Assembly: GCA_034769895.1 (NCBI GenBank)
Contig: CM068369.1
Location: 431,499,528-431,563,527 of the forward strand
Length of the DNA stretch: 64,000 bases
From: Magicicada septendecula
Lineage: Eukaryota; Arthropoda; Insecta; Hemiptera; Cicadidae
Reading direction: 5' to 3'
Numbering within the stretch: position 1 is the first letter of the stretch; each line of letters starts with the position of its first letter. Under the pieces are notes generated by a model that was not told the DNA's origin, made no database searches, and saw only the letters and a program-made list of their open reading frames with translations. A program made the position numbers and the translations under genes. Shown here piece after piece: positions 37,732 to 51,400 of the stretch.

Positions 37732-38967
37732 TGATGTTCATAAACTAAAAATGCAAAAGGTAAGCACTTAAAATAAGAACATGTCAAGGTATTGTGCTTT
37801 CAAAATATGGGAAAACTCAATAATAATTTGAATTATGTCAACTGAAATTAAGTCAATTAACAGTCAGGCAGAATAACCAAAGGCACGGTATTAAGATGAG
37901 TAAATACATTGTCACAAAGTATCGCGTCATTATAAAAAGAATCATAATCTATTAATTGGGACACACTTAATGAAAAGCGAGCGATGGTGTATACTGGAGA
38001 AGGCGAAAGTGATGAATGAGAACTGGCAGATGTAACGACATAAAAAAAGCACAGACAAAATAGGTAGAAATTTAAGACACAATTCACAGTACCAAGATAA
38101 TATTGTCAGAATACATAAAAGTATCCAATATCTAGGTGACACTTAGCCATTATCTAGTGGAGAGAAGAACGAAAAGGAGAAATACTAGTTATAAAATTAA
38201 TCACAACAGAATTAGAGCTTCTAATTTTTGTATGCAAAGTTTGACTACCTTCCCGTTTGATACGAAACAAAGCAAACGTATTGACTCAACACGTGATGTT
38301 TATACTCTGTTCGTACGAAATATATTGGATTAGTAACAAGTGTCAGTCATTTCATGTATTCCAGTTGTCTCATATAATATTGATAGATGTTTCGTTGTAG
38401 TCGTTTGGGATACGCCATTGTTTTGCTGTACTATTGTTTCATTTTGTGTCGTAATTAGGTCAGCTGATACCGGAAGTAAATAGATTAAAAAACACGTGTA
38501 AAATAACAAACAAGAACCGTCTTCTGTGAGTTGTTGACACTCTGCATATTGCAGACCGAGAAGTGACGTGTTTAGGTATGAAAAAAAAAACAAATGAAAA
38601 TGATATCAGTTCATTAAGCACATCAAAACGTGTGTAACTAACTTTGATTGATAAATTCATTACCTTCACTTCTGTAAGATGCATTTGAAAAAATGGCAAG
38701 TATGTAGCAATGCCATGAGTCTAATACAATTTATATTACATAATTGTATACAATTTTAAATCTGCGCTTCAACATCAGGTTGGCACAATATTAGGTTGGC
38801 ACAATATGCTCAATACACTTAATAATAAATTAAGCTGATTTGGATTTTATGCTATAATCACAAAAAAGTTATTTACAAACAAATGTTATTTACATTTAGC
38901 TAGAACATTAGCGTTGACAAATGTTATTTAGAGTCAACGATATCGTGGATCACAGTAGTGTGGTTAA
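37732..38967. other. Gene-free stretch
   Basis: No supported gene. A 16-base direct duplication (aggttggcacaatat twice) lies at 38777-38808. Confidence 0.4.
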
Positions 38968-39027
38968 GACTCGTTTCTTCCACTGGAGATGGCAGCCAAT
39001 GGTGCTGCCGAAACGTCTGGTTTTGTC
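38968..39027 (+). ncRNA. Orphan hammerhead-like motif (PLE type)
   Basis: In order on the plus strand: outer stem I GAC (38968-38970), inner stem I CCA (38980-38982), core CTGGAGA (38983-38989), one extra T, stem II GGCAGC/GCTGCC (38991-38996 and 39004-39009), GAAAC (39010-39014), GTC (39015-39017), then TGG and GTC closing stem I. The layout, including the extra T and the palindromic ACGT at stem III, parallels the motif at 662-705. The core has G where the invariant A of CUGANGA is expected, so it is probably inactive. No PLE coding sequence was found beside it. Confidence 0.5.
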
Positions 39028-42000
39028 GGAAAGCGTGTACCACGGCCAAACAGCCCGGGAGTTAGTTTTAATCTAAATGACACCTGCCGTGTAAGCCGTC
39101 GTACAACTATAGACAAGTTCGTACGTAAATTTGTACAATTTTACGTTTCGTATAGTGTAGTAACATAATGTGAAAGGATTATTTACTTTATGAACACTAA
39201 AAAAACACATAACCACTATTATTTTTCAAACCACAAACAATAAACAACACATTGTAAGGCAGGTTAGCCAAATGGCCACCCATTGCGGGTTACTGTACTT
39301 CCTATCTGTAAAGAAGTCACTTTTCCACACGTATAATAACACACTAATTCATAAATTAAGAAATTCTAATTCAAAATTATGTTTCGTGATGGGCGTTAAG
39401 ATGTACTTTTCAAAAAAGAAATTGTTTACAGACAAGTAGAACAGAAATTGTTTACTTGCAAAAATCAAGTAGTAACAAGTCGAAAAGTTTAAAATAAAAG
39501 AGGATATCGGTGCCCATTATATTTTGCGTACATGGTTTTTGTGTTGCATTTAATTTTAAGAATAGGTATGGTTGCAAGGATGAGAAAAGAAGACAAAATG
39601 CAGTTCATAGTTACGTTCCTACTTAATTATTTGACGTAAATGTTCAGTAATCTTTGCTTTAGAAAAATAACGGAATTAAGTGCATTTTGCTGCTGAAGAT
39701 GATATATAGTTATAAAAAGCCGGATGAATTCAATAAATTTACAAAACCCACCTATGTAACCTTTTCTTTGTAAAAAAAATGAAAACTTCTATACGTATTT
39801 GGTGCGTAAATATACATATTTATATATTCGAATAATATATGTATTTATGTTTATAAAATAAGAATCTATGCACATAAAATAAGTTTTTATGAATATATTA
39901 CACACACATTGTAACTTATATTAAATAATTATATAATTTAATATAATAAATTATAGTTTATAGAAATTGTAATTATATAATTATATTTATATTTATATTT
40001 ATATTTATACAATACACATAAATATAAATATATTTATATTTAAAATTGCACAATTACATTTATATATATAATAAATATGTATTATAGTATATAGGCTACA
40101 TATTCTAATACAATATTATACGTCAATAATTACTACTTATATTTATATAATTATGTTTATTTATGTAAATTATAATCTATATTATTTTGAAAACGTTAAA
40201 CGAACGTTTGACATTCATTTTCTCAACTTACATTTATTTCACAATACAATTTTATTGACGACTTCAAACGCAAAATGGAGACATGATATAAAACTTTAAC
40301 AGTTTTGTGCAGTTTCTGTGGGCACAAAAAATTATGCTCCGTTTCAGGAATAAATGTTAATTTTCTTCCGAGTAGACTGATTTTAATTACCGTCAAAACG
40401 GTTGATATCTTAATAGTCGTTTTACTAACACCTGTTTGGCCCCTATCCATAAATGCTAGTTCAGTCGACTGGTCTATCATAATTTAGTCGATGTTGCTTC
40501 TCACTGGTCTAATAAATTGCATATACATTTTATTTTTAACACACACATGATAAACTAACGAAACCATACATCAAAGCGGCACCAACGTTTTAGGCAATGC
40601 GTGCATTTGGTCATGTGAACAATTTGATTTGGCCTGTTTAGTAGCCCACGCTATGGCAGAACTCCTTTGCTTCAATTGTGCACGCCGTTGGTGGGACTGC
40701 AGACTAGGGACTCAGTTTTACTTAATGTTTAAAAAACGAAAATTTAAATAACCGATTACTTTAACTTTTTCTATGTTTGTACTAGCAGAACCTATTTATT
40801 TATCAGTTTCCGCTTCTTAAATGCTTCAATTTAATCATTTCCAATTAATATCTGTAACCTAATGAAACGAGTTTATTTACTACTCATCAACTGACTGTTT
40901 TGTAAAGTTATTACAAAGTTTTATCTAAGTTAAATATAATATAATTTAATGCCACCCATGTTTCCACATAATAAATAATCGATATTTTAACATTAGAAGC
41001 AAGGAAAACTTTACTAACACCAACACACATTTAATTACTACCAAAAAAATAAATGACTTCTGTGTAAAAAGGGAATAATTTAGTTGAATAAAAGAGTTAT
41101 GAGCTTTCTACTCACTCCAAATACTCATTTTCATTAAATGGAGTCGCCATCCTTCTGGGAATATCCATGTAATGTAGTTCGTCTCATTGCCTGTAAAACT
41201 GTATTTGTGTGACATGAAAAAAGTTTTTAAATTTTTTTAAGCTTTGTAACAAATCTCAGAACAATTATTACAACCGTTCCTCAATGATGTTATTAAAGAA
41301 ATTTAATATATCTCTGAGTTTTACATTATGTATTCAAATACATTTGAAGTTTATGGATTAATGTTTTCAATGTACATGTAATTACATGTTCCATCGCATG
41401 TGAAGAACTAATGGAGAAACAATATTGAGAATATGAAATGATTTGAGAGACAATATTTTTCTTCATTCTAACACAAGAGCATATTAAACACTTTTGAAAC
41501 AAAGTTGGAAATATTGATGTATGCTTTCATTTTTCATACACAGCCCTGGTACACGCGACCTTGGACTTGATACGGTACTGGGGCGGAGGGACGAACGGGA
41601 CCGGACCCCACTCAGATGGTCAAAAATTTTACGAATTTTGTTAATCTTTCACGCTGTTTTATTACTTTTTCAGCTGTGGAGGGTAATATAGTAGTAACTT
41701 TTTTTTAAATATACAGACAGGTTTATTACACAGCATTAGCGTATACGTGAAATATAAAAAAATCAATTCAGTCAATAAGCGTCTTGTAAACAATGTTTCA
41801 AGACATTGTATTATTTTTATTGTGTTTCTACCGTTTACTGTAATAGGGCTGATATCAGAATATTATCGCACGTTTTTCAGCCACTTTAAAAATAGTAATG
41901 TTAATTAGTCTTAACTTCTTTGTTCTTTTGCATGGGTTTATCAATCGTACTCCCGATATATCAGCTTGATCAATCTTATTATATAACGTGGCGAACATCT

Positions 42001-44554
42001 AGCTGTTAAAACTTCGGTTGTCGTTTTTCCAGTTGCAATTCATACAGAGGAACAATTTCACGCTGGCAAAACGTAACGTGAAATAGACACAACAAAAGAA
42101 CGTATACATTTGCACAGCAAACATTTAACCGTGAGTACAACTATGTTCTTTAAGTTTTAGAATGGGGAAATAGAGATGCAGACTGAAGTCAGATGCAGAT
42201 AAATAGAAGGAGAGTATATAACACAGATACGCTGATTTATACAATTTACATCACTATATCAACAACAATTACTGCCTAGAGAACTAAGGAACGAAGACTA
42301 AACTACCAACAGTGAAGAAGAATGTTGTTATTCCATTTCAACCTGAACTAAAAAGTTGTACAGTAACATAGACAAAATACACTATTAACGAAATATTAAA
42401 TAAAATGTACTTTGGTTACGTAAACCGTCATAGTGTTACACAGAACAGGCGCATGTACAAAAGAAATATATTATTGTGTTAAGGTTAATTAGTATTTGGT
42501 CATTAAATGAAAAAATAAGGCGGAGCTAAGGTGGTAAAAACTGTAAGGCTAAGAGAGAGAGAGAGAGAGAGAGAGTAAAGCACCGCCATCACCGTCTATC
42601 ACGTTTAACTTCGTGTAGCCAACGTATTGTAACTCTGCATACAACTATGTGTCGCAACTGAAAAGTAAACGTATCAATTATTTCTATTCCTATATGCCGT
42701 CCTGGGTATTGTTGCTGTTGTCACAGAATATATTGGGCACTGTCACGTCCACGTATATTCATTGTTACCAACAATGTCACCGACCATCCCAACAGATATG
42801 CCGTTGTCTACCGTTGTTTTGATTATGTAGTTACAGAAAGATATCTGTACTCTATCCAAACTTTGTGTCACACAGGTGGCGTGTAACATCTAAGTGAAAA
42901 TTAGCGATTCGCTTTCACTATACATACTTTCGTAGTATTTAGTTTGGAATGCGACAAGAATTAACGTAAACCTGAGTGGCCGTTAATTTTGGAAAGTTTT
43001 GTTAACAGAATATATTTTAATAATAAACAAGCACAAAATGTAATATTTGTAAATGTAATTTTCATATAAATTTTTATTTTAGAATATTACGGTCCAATGA
43101 ATTTTTCTTTCCGAGTGACTAAAATATTTTGTCGAATACTAAAAACCGTACAAATGTAGTTATCCTTACGGTATTGTAGCGTTATCGATACTATACGTAA
43201 ACCTACACCAGAAAATTCAAGAGTTTTTAGAAAGAAATATCAGCGCATAGTTTTGCTACAAGAATACCGTTACTTTATGTACTTCCAACTATATTACGAA
43301 AGTTTCACAAATACGTCGACTTTTACGGAATGAGTTCAGAGAATGTCGTTCTAAAACAATCACAAGTGTCTCCTCAACACCACCACATAGACTGACAAGT
43401 GTAATCTTCGTCTGCGCCACAGACGTAACCGCTTTGTCACTGTCACTGACTACAAATTGTCACTTTTGACTTATCCTGCATGCTAGTTCTCTATTCACCA
43501 GTAAAGTGTATGTGTTTTCCTCTAACTGATAGTTCAGAAGTGTTTAATTAATTTCTCTAAAATACATACTTGTTTTAATTTTCTCTGGCGTACTATTTTA
43601 CATCCCAGATATAATTATTTATCGGTACTTTTTGATCTGTTGAAGTATTGTAGTTGGTTTTTTATTTCGGTTTACTAAACAATACTTTTCATATAATTAC
43701 ATTAGCTCGTCAGCTTTTTAAAATTTTGTTATTCTAGAATATATTAAACAATTTTTAACAAACTAGTGGAATTTGTAAATAGTAAGTCACCTATTAAGTA
43801 TTAAAAGAAGAGTTATTTTCAAACCAAACTGGAAGACTAACATTTCTTGAAATCTTTACTAAATAAATATTAAGAGACGAGTTTTAAAATTTTGTGATTG
43901 TGACCGTTTGTTAACATTAAAGACTTGGTTTACGAATCTGTAAAAGTATAATATCACTGCAGTCGTTCACTACAGGCACAACAAAACACGAGATTTTCCA
44001 TAAGGCTTCACATTTTTATTGTGCGCACAGGACAACTTCTTGTTCAGTACCAGAGCGTAAAGTAATGTGTACTAAATTTCATCAATAAATTTAATATTAT
44101 CCATAAAAACGTTTCCAAGCAAACTGAAATTATTGAATTAAATTTTTGTCAAAAGCTTCTTCAACAAACGCTACGACACTTGTGCTAACATTATCGCACA
44201 TTGTTGCTGAACTGTTTTTGGACTTGACAATGCTGTTGACACCGAATAGCCCCGTTAGGTAGCTAGCAGTACACCAACAACCTGCGACAAAGTTGGAGTG
44301 ATGAAGATGGCTAATTTGCTAAACAAATTGAGTATAAAATAGGTTTGATGCCTTCTGAACAAATCTCTTGTTTACACCACGCAGCTACCATGAATAATAA
44401 AAAAGTTGTTTGCTATATGAATTTTTGCCCTTAATACTGAAATAAACCTAAACAGAATATAACAAAATATTTTTATCTTTGGTTCAGTTAATACATTAGT
44501 GAAATTTAATGGCACCGTAGTTTCAAGGATGTAACAACGCAAAAATAATTTCAT
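39028..44554. other. Gene-free AT-rich stretch, 5.5 kb
   Basis: I see no coding region. Notable content is low-complexity AT sequence at 39790-40190, including repeats of tatatt at 39973-40008, and an (AG)12 run at 42552-42575. A compositionally unusual patch of GGGG/CCCC-containing sequence occurs at 41560-41620. Confidence 0.45.
42552..42575. repeat. (AG)12 microsatellite
   Basis: Direct reading of the sequence. Confidence 0.9.
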
Positions 44555-44581
44555 TTAAGTGTATGACATCCGAGTAATGGT

Positions 44582-44738
44582 CTTCTTCTTCTTCTTCTTC
44601 TTCTTCTTCTTCTTCTTCTTCTTCTTCTTCTTCTTCTTCTTCTTCTTCTTCTTCTTCTTCTTCTTCTTCTTCTTCTTCTTCTTCTTCTTCTTCTTCTTCT
44701 TCTTCTTCTTCTTCTTCTTCTTTTTCTTCTTCTTTCAG
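44582..44738. repeat. (TTC)n microsatellite at a LINE 3' end
   Basis: About 157 bases of TTC with two slight interruptions at the right edge. On the minus strand it is (GAA)n directly following the conserved 3' terminus of the LINE copy at 44740-45170, so it is probably that element's tail. Open frames through it (poly-Phe, poly-Arg) are artefacts. Confidence 0.95.
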
Positions 44739-45175
44739 GAACTAGGCGAATCACTTGTTCCGTTCCCAAAGGAATATATCCACTTCACCAAAGCTTCCTA
44801 GGTCTTCTTACACTTCGTTGTCTAATAGGCTCGTGTGGCCGTGCATCCCTCAGGCAATTTCCCATTTGACATCCTATTCAGATGACAAATCCATCTCTCT
44901 TTTGTTTTCTGTAATACCATTTTGGGATATTAAAAATGTTCATCGTTTATCGAATGTGGTCATTGTATAGTCTACCCCTTCGTGTGCAACATTTAACAGA
45001 TTGTAAGGATCTCACGACTATAATCTGATTCCCGTATCTTACTCAGATACTTTTTCGCTGAAACCCAAGTTTTAGAACCATACAATAACACTGGAACAGC
45101 AATTACCTTAAAAGAATTTAGTCGAGTCCTTTTCCTATGAATAGGTACCGTACGTTTTGAAAGTAACTAAAACGC
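44739..45175 (-). mobile_element. Non-LTR retrotransposon 3' end, copy B
   Basis: The minus strand shows IAVPVLLYGSKTWVSAKKYL (about 45105-45045), the post-RT LLYGSETW block of non-LTR elements. Broken frames follow, down to a terminal segment encoding QVIRLVPERRRK, then the GAA tract. The terminal DNA (gattcgcctagttcctga) matches copy A at 26400-26425 with few differences, and a shared intermediate block (Lys-Trp-like region, aatcc-catcc) also aligns. The copy is short, about 430 bases, and has stops. Confidence 0.75.
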
Positions 45176-46540
45176 CTGTTTTTCTCAGTACAGAATGTTT
45201 TTATTTGTAATATTTGTAACTTCAAATTTTTTAAATTACCAAAAAAGACCTAAATTCACGTTATGTGGAATACATATCAGTATTTTATGATTATTTTGAA
45301 GTTAGGTTTTTTATTAAAAAATTTTCATGTGAGCTAGTATTGGAAAGAGGTCAGTACAATGTATTTTTCTATCTCGTCCATAGTCACATCTGACTGTTAG
45401 ACAAGGTATAGTACCGCCTAATGCTAAAACAACTGACATATTTTTGTAATATTAATTTATAATATTATTCTTTGCAACATTAATTTTTACCACAGTGCTA
45501 CATGTAATTCTGTATAAGTAACTGGGTTAACTAACTGAATGGTCGATAAGTTTTTCAACCCAAAAATATACTGTTAAAAATAGTAATTGCTGAAGAGTCG
45601 TACCAACTTCTGGACAAGATTCGTTCAGCTTATTCTATTAATTACATTTTTTATTCCTTCATAATTAAGGGATTTTAATGTATTTTTTCCTGTTTTCTTC
45701 ATTTATTCCATTGTACCACGGTGACTGCTACATCTATACAGGCCACCCGTTACTTTAAAACAAATCAACTCCGTCCAGTACATAGTGGATGTCTGACAAC
45801 AAGAACATGTTGGAAATTAAGCAGCGCATTACCATATGTAGTATATTGTTTGGAATATTAATCTGTATTTTGTTTACTTTTGCGCTTTGTGTGTTTTTTT
45901 GTAAGGAAACCCCACACGTCACATACAAGCATAAAAGTTTGCGTTTTGTACGAATAGCCACAAAAGAGAGCACACACATACACACATCGCACGCGCATGC
46001 ATGTATACAGTAAAAACATTGAAACTCAATTTGCCGTGCCCAACTTTGAACACAATACAGCAGTAAAAAGTTTCAGAGAACACAAAACAGTGGCACATGT
46101 CGACGGAAACAAATGAGTTGGATTGACATGATTTGACGCAAACGTGCGTTTACTTTGTCGCTTATGAACTACAAATTGTATGCCAATTAAATATCTTTGA
46201 CATACAGTATAAATAACCCTTTAATTTGGGACTTCTTCATATTAGTGTAGTTTCTGAGTTTAATAGCTGAATTGTACTTTGAATATATGGAATATAAAAA
46301 ATGAAACGTTGATAAACATATCAGAAAGAACATTATTTAAGAGCTAATATATGCTTCTCTTAAAATTTTAGCATTAGGCAATGTTGCCATTTCTGGGTGT
46401 ACCATCGTTCCTCGATCTCCAATCCAAATACTTCTCAAAAGCCTACAAGTTTTCTCAGTGGTCTGTCGAAGTTGCAACATAGCGCATTCGCCAGTCCAAT
46501 CTTTTATTGAAGCTCCTTAAGAATCATTTCTTTGTTAAAT
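45176..46540. other. Gene-free AT-rich stretch
   Basis: No supported gene. Short open frames at 45755-46013 overlap on both strands and have no recognisable domain. Confidence 0.4.
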
Positions 46541-46544
46541 TTTT

Positions 46545-46815
46545 CCGTTGGCAGGTTGCCGGCCTTCCGCAGAACCCCTCCCGTGGGGGACTAGGGACTA
46601 TTCTATTAGGTTTACTGTAGCATATCCGAAGCGTACCGGATTGAAGGCGCCGGCGACACGCCCTCATCCGTCTCTTGCCGGGACAGGATTTGGGTGTACT
46701 TTTATCGGTTGTTCTGATACTGCACATTTCTTACCGCTTTCGGTGCTCACCAATCAACATCAGTACACACTCTTAGGTCTTAAGCACGACGTTTTTACCG
46801 GCGTTGGAACTGGCT
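46545..46815. other. CpG-rich patch, probable transposon fragment
   Basis: About 270 bases with many CG dinucleotides (gttgccggccttccgcagaa, ggcgccggcgacacg, ttaccggcgttgg) within DNA that is otherwise strongly AT-rich. The frames on either strand lack a domain I know. The hairpin-like cccctcccgtggggg near 46567 and the compositional island suggest the end of a retroelement untranslated region. This is an inference. Confidence 0.4.
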
Positions 46816-48348
46816 ACTGAAGAGTTGCGTTGACTTCGGAGTAAAGTATTAGTTACTTTAAAATATGAAGAATATATTTACTACAGTTATATGTTTTATA
46901 CATCTATTTGTAATTTGTACCAAACAAATATTTCCAAATGGATCGTCGTTATTTTATAACATTGTAGAGTTACATTTCACTCTATTTTATTTCTCCGCAC
47001 CAACGGTTAATGATGTTTTTATGACTGTCTAACATGATTGAAGCGTCTGACGGTGAACGACGCGGAAAAGTAAAACAATGTCTTACGTTTGTATAAAGTA
47101 ATATATACTTTTACGTATAGCATTACGTTATATTTTTGTGTACAGCAATTTACGCCAACGTATATTTTATAAAATAAGTTAATTTAAGTATCTTTTTTTA
47201 GAACTCTGGAAATTACTTTATTTTAAATAGGCCTGTAATTGATATACCTTAAATATAGAGAAATAATTTAATTATAAAAAGTTGCTAGTTAAGGAAAAGT
47301 CAAATATTTATGAATAATCTCTTACAAAATTACTATTTTTTTAAATAGCTCAATGTGACTTCATTCTTGCTCTCAGGCAATTTGGAGAAACTATAATACT
47401 ATTATAGGCGTTCTATACTTAATGCTACAGAACGTTTCCATTGTCAGAGATTGAAATGTTTATGCAAAAACGATTACAAAACCAGTGCAATAATTACTTT
47501 TTTCTTCTTAGTAATCTTTTTATTCTAAAAAGATTTCAAGTACCCATTACTATTTTTAAGGGAAACTGTTTTACCAAATACGTGCATTGGACCTGCATTC
47601 TGCTAGTTTTAATGAGGCTGTACTACATATTTCCGTGCGTATGTTAATCAAACCCCCCACTGTTTTTATACAGTATTGTAAAATATTGATTTACTGGTAG
47701 GGAGTTAATTAAAAGTAGACACTGTCTATGAGCGCCAACCAAGAAAATACATTTTTTGTATGCAATAAGTTAGGCCTACATTTACAATACCTATCACAAT
47801 AAAATATTTACAGTGAAAGTTAATCTTTAGTTAATAGCAAAGTTCAATAAAAACATCTACGTATAAATATTACAAATTATCCAAATCTTAATAAAAACTT
47901 TTACATATATGTTTGCTGTAGTGTATTTCTTGTTATTTTACTACCTTCAATAAATAATTACAATCATTTACGTAAATTAATCTTATTGGATGTAATTAGT
48001 TAGTGATTAACAACTGACAAGTAGAGCTGAGATTTTTCATATCGTGGGATCTTTCAGATAGCGTAGTGACTTTCAAACAGTAAAGTTAATAACAATAAAT
48101 AAGTTACAGTAGAATTAGTCATTGATGTTAATGCTTCCTCATCGTTGAATATGATTCTTGTGAAATGATGTGCTTAGGCGACGATTTCTAAAACTATAAT
48201 CGCGGTGATTTAATTTCACTGGAATTTACCACAATTCACTCCGTGTGCTAAAAAAATAAATAGTTACGAAAGCGAGACTTGTAGTAACTAAGTACACCTG
48301 TAATAAAGTGTGTGACCGACCTTGAGTGTGATTTTTTTTATAAGCGTA
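46816..48348. other. Gene-free AT-rich stretch
   Basis: No supported feature. Confidence 0.4.
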
Positions 48349-48494
48349 ACCTGTGGCTTTCTAAATGTGGTTGCGACTTTCTAAATATAAAGCAGTGACT
48401 TTCTGAAAATAAAACAATGACTTTTAAAGCGTAAACTATGACTTTTAAGTATGACTGTGACTTTATAAGTATAAAACCGCGACTTTCTAAGTTC
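48349..48494. repeat. Degenerate tandem repeat, about 21-22 bp unit
   Basis: Seven loosely similar units share the core gtgactttctaa followed by a/gtataaa, with spacing of about 19 to 22 bases. Each unit differs by several substitutions. Confidence 0.7.
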
Positions 48495-51400
48495 GAATTT
48501 CTTCACTGTCTCTTATTAAATACTGTAGTTGTAATGCTTTTTGTCATCCACCAATCGGCCTATCCCTATTCCTACTCCCTTTTCTTTCCGATATGTAAAA
48601 TTCTTCTTATTCCCCCATCCCAAATTTTTCCCATATCCCTCTAATTTTCTAATCTACCTTACAGTTGGCCTTTCGATTCTCTGTTTCCCTACATCCCTTT
48701 ACCTTCGGAACATCTCGGATTGGCTTAATAATTTCCTTCCTTTTGAAATTCTGAATGTTCTCTTCTAAACCTATTGCTTCTAATTTATTTACACTTCCAT
48801 AAGCCTAAACTTCATAACTCATTATTATAACACTTCATTATAACCATTTTGATATAACTATCGAATGCTTTATAATCTGTCAGTAAAAACTTCGTTACGG
48901 TATCTTACGCGTTACCACACGTTATCCTAGTTTATAAAACTTCAGTCAACAACATTGTTTACAAAAGTGCCTTTTATAATAAAATACTTATTTGCCCATA
49001 AACATATATTGCAACGATACAGCCATATGCTGTATTGAGCATTGATTTAAATAAATATAAAATTTGTAAAATTATTATAAGTTTGGGGTAAATGGACAGG
49101 TCTGGGATTGTAAAAATGTTTCATTGCTATACTAGGGAAGAAATTAACCTGTTCCAAACGGCAAAGAACACCTGCTAGATTGTATGTGTGTTACGCGTGT
49201 ATCTTGTGTGTGTTAGTGATGCATGTACAGACAGGAATCTCAGCTACCCTCCCCAATTAATTACTAAAATAATTATTTTAATTCACTGTGTGAAAACTAA
49301 TTAGTGTATAAACAAACAAAAGGCACCAAAGTGTGTGTAAATTTTATAGTTATCCACAGTAAGAAAATGACGTTAATAGGACACACTACGCGAAGTCAGT
49401 GCGAAATAAATGTGCCAAAAATACGCAAATTTCACTAAGACACTCAAATTAATACAGTGAGTGCTTAATCAAATTAACTATGATTTGTGCTATCTCCATT
49501 CCGTACAAAACATTGCCATTTGCAAACAATTGCAAATATATGAAAAGGTTCGGGAGTGGGGGCTATCATGTGATCTGCAGGTCTCGACAGAAAAATTTCG
49601 GAACCAACAGGTGCGGAATCTCGAGGGGGTATAAATTAAGGGTTCGACTGGAAACCCTTCTCTTCTTTTCAAAACACAGTTGCAGTCGGACATGCTGTCC
49701 GTCGGCAGAACAGTTTTATTTTATTATAAGTCTCATCTACGAACGAATAAAGACATTCATTAATTATGTTTACACTAGTACGGGAAACGTAGAGTACCGG
49801 GACCGTTTAAGTCAGCAAGAGTATCAACAGAGAAGCTACAAAGAGCGACGCGAGATGCTAGACGTTAGGAGATGCTTTTTAGACGCCTAACAGCCGAACA
49901 AGATCCACCTCGCAGCAGATAGTAATTCTCTGGGAAGGACCACACATTGCTGGAGAACGACGCTGGACTCTGGACATATCCAGGACCACCCCAAGCCAGG
50001 AGTAACGGAAACCCAACTCTGCACAACACTAGACCCCGTCAATAAGTCTTAAGGTCATCAAAACTCGAGGTGACATGCATAATGCATTTATAAACGATTT
50101 TTTTAAAGAGCTCATAAAGACTATATAAAGAGACAATTAATTAAAACAAAAAGTTTTAAATTAGAAAGAATGTAATAGAATCTTATGTAAATATTTTAGT
50201 CGTAAGAATGAGCGATCGCATATAGATAAATATAAAAAAAAGAGAGTTTAATTTTGAGATAGTATATTTTTTTATCAAAGTAAAATAATTGAAATGATTT
50301 GATATTTGCATTTTGTAGAAAAGAATAATTTAAATTTTGAATACGAAACAAATACCAGTCTAAGAGTAAACAATATAATTTTAAATTATGTAAAAAAAAA
50401 AGAAACAATGGTATAGACTGAGCAAGCTGAGGTCAGATCTGAGTTAAATGAATTCAATTTAAAAAAAACTTAATGACATTTAAATTTTACTTTTTTTTAT
50501 TAAATCAATTGAATAAATGTCTAGATTAAGATTATTAACATGTCTAGAGGTAAGAGTGTTTTAAATGTATGTAACACCGTATAGCTTAAGAGATAAACAC
50601 TTAATAAGGAGTGATATCTTGATCGGAGATTATTAACAATATTTTATTATTTATAATGCTTTTGAAACAATAAACATGAAATTTAACTACTCATAAATTT
50701 ACTACTCTTATTATAGTTACACCTGGTATTGTTATAATTATTTACAACCTTCATATACAAAAGGTATCGTTGTATAATTTTTGGTCCCAAAGAACGTGGG
50801 GCAACATAAATTACAGTATATCAAATTTATGTTATGTATCGTCGTAATATATTTTTCTAACTAAACTAAACTAGGTTACGGAACCTTTCTGTGTACACAT
50901 TTGTTACACTTGATACGGACACACTACCTTACTTTAATGAAACTACAGTTAACTATTTTACAATGAATGTCTTAAAAGAAGATCGACTATTATCTCTCGT
51001 TTATAACCGTTTACAAACGGTGATATATATGTGCCAGGACGAACAATTATTTTGTTACGGGATGCTTTTAGCTAAAAATTATACTGTATAAAGTTTACAA
51101 TTATTTATTTAAAAAATTTTCTGTTAACAATCGGTAACGGCTATTGTAGGTTTGTGTTCCCTATACACAAAAGTGTTCAGTAACGGCTTTACTACTTTAC
51201 ACGCCACATACTTGTGTCTTTTTATTACAGCTGTAAGTTTGTTTACTAACACAGTGGATTAACGATTACACGTGTCCTAACCAAGATTAATCCACCAGAA
51301 AATATTATCTCTCTTTTATAAGGTAGGTAAAAAGTATATAATGTAATTCGAATTTTGTTTAAATGTTGCACAGACGTCGGATGCTACTATGACAAGATGT

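Noticed and set aside
44551..44801. Poly-Arg and poly-Phe proteins
   Set aside because: Pure translation of the (TTC)n tract; only the short VIRLVPERRRK part reflects a LINE terminus.
49480..49890. 136-residue open frame
   Set aside because: No recognisable domain, no splice or homology support, and low-complexity composition similar to flanks.
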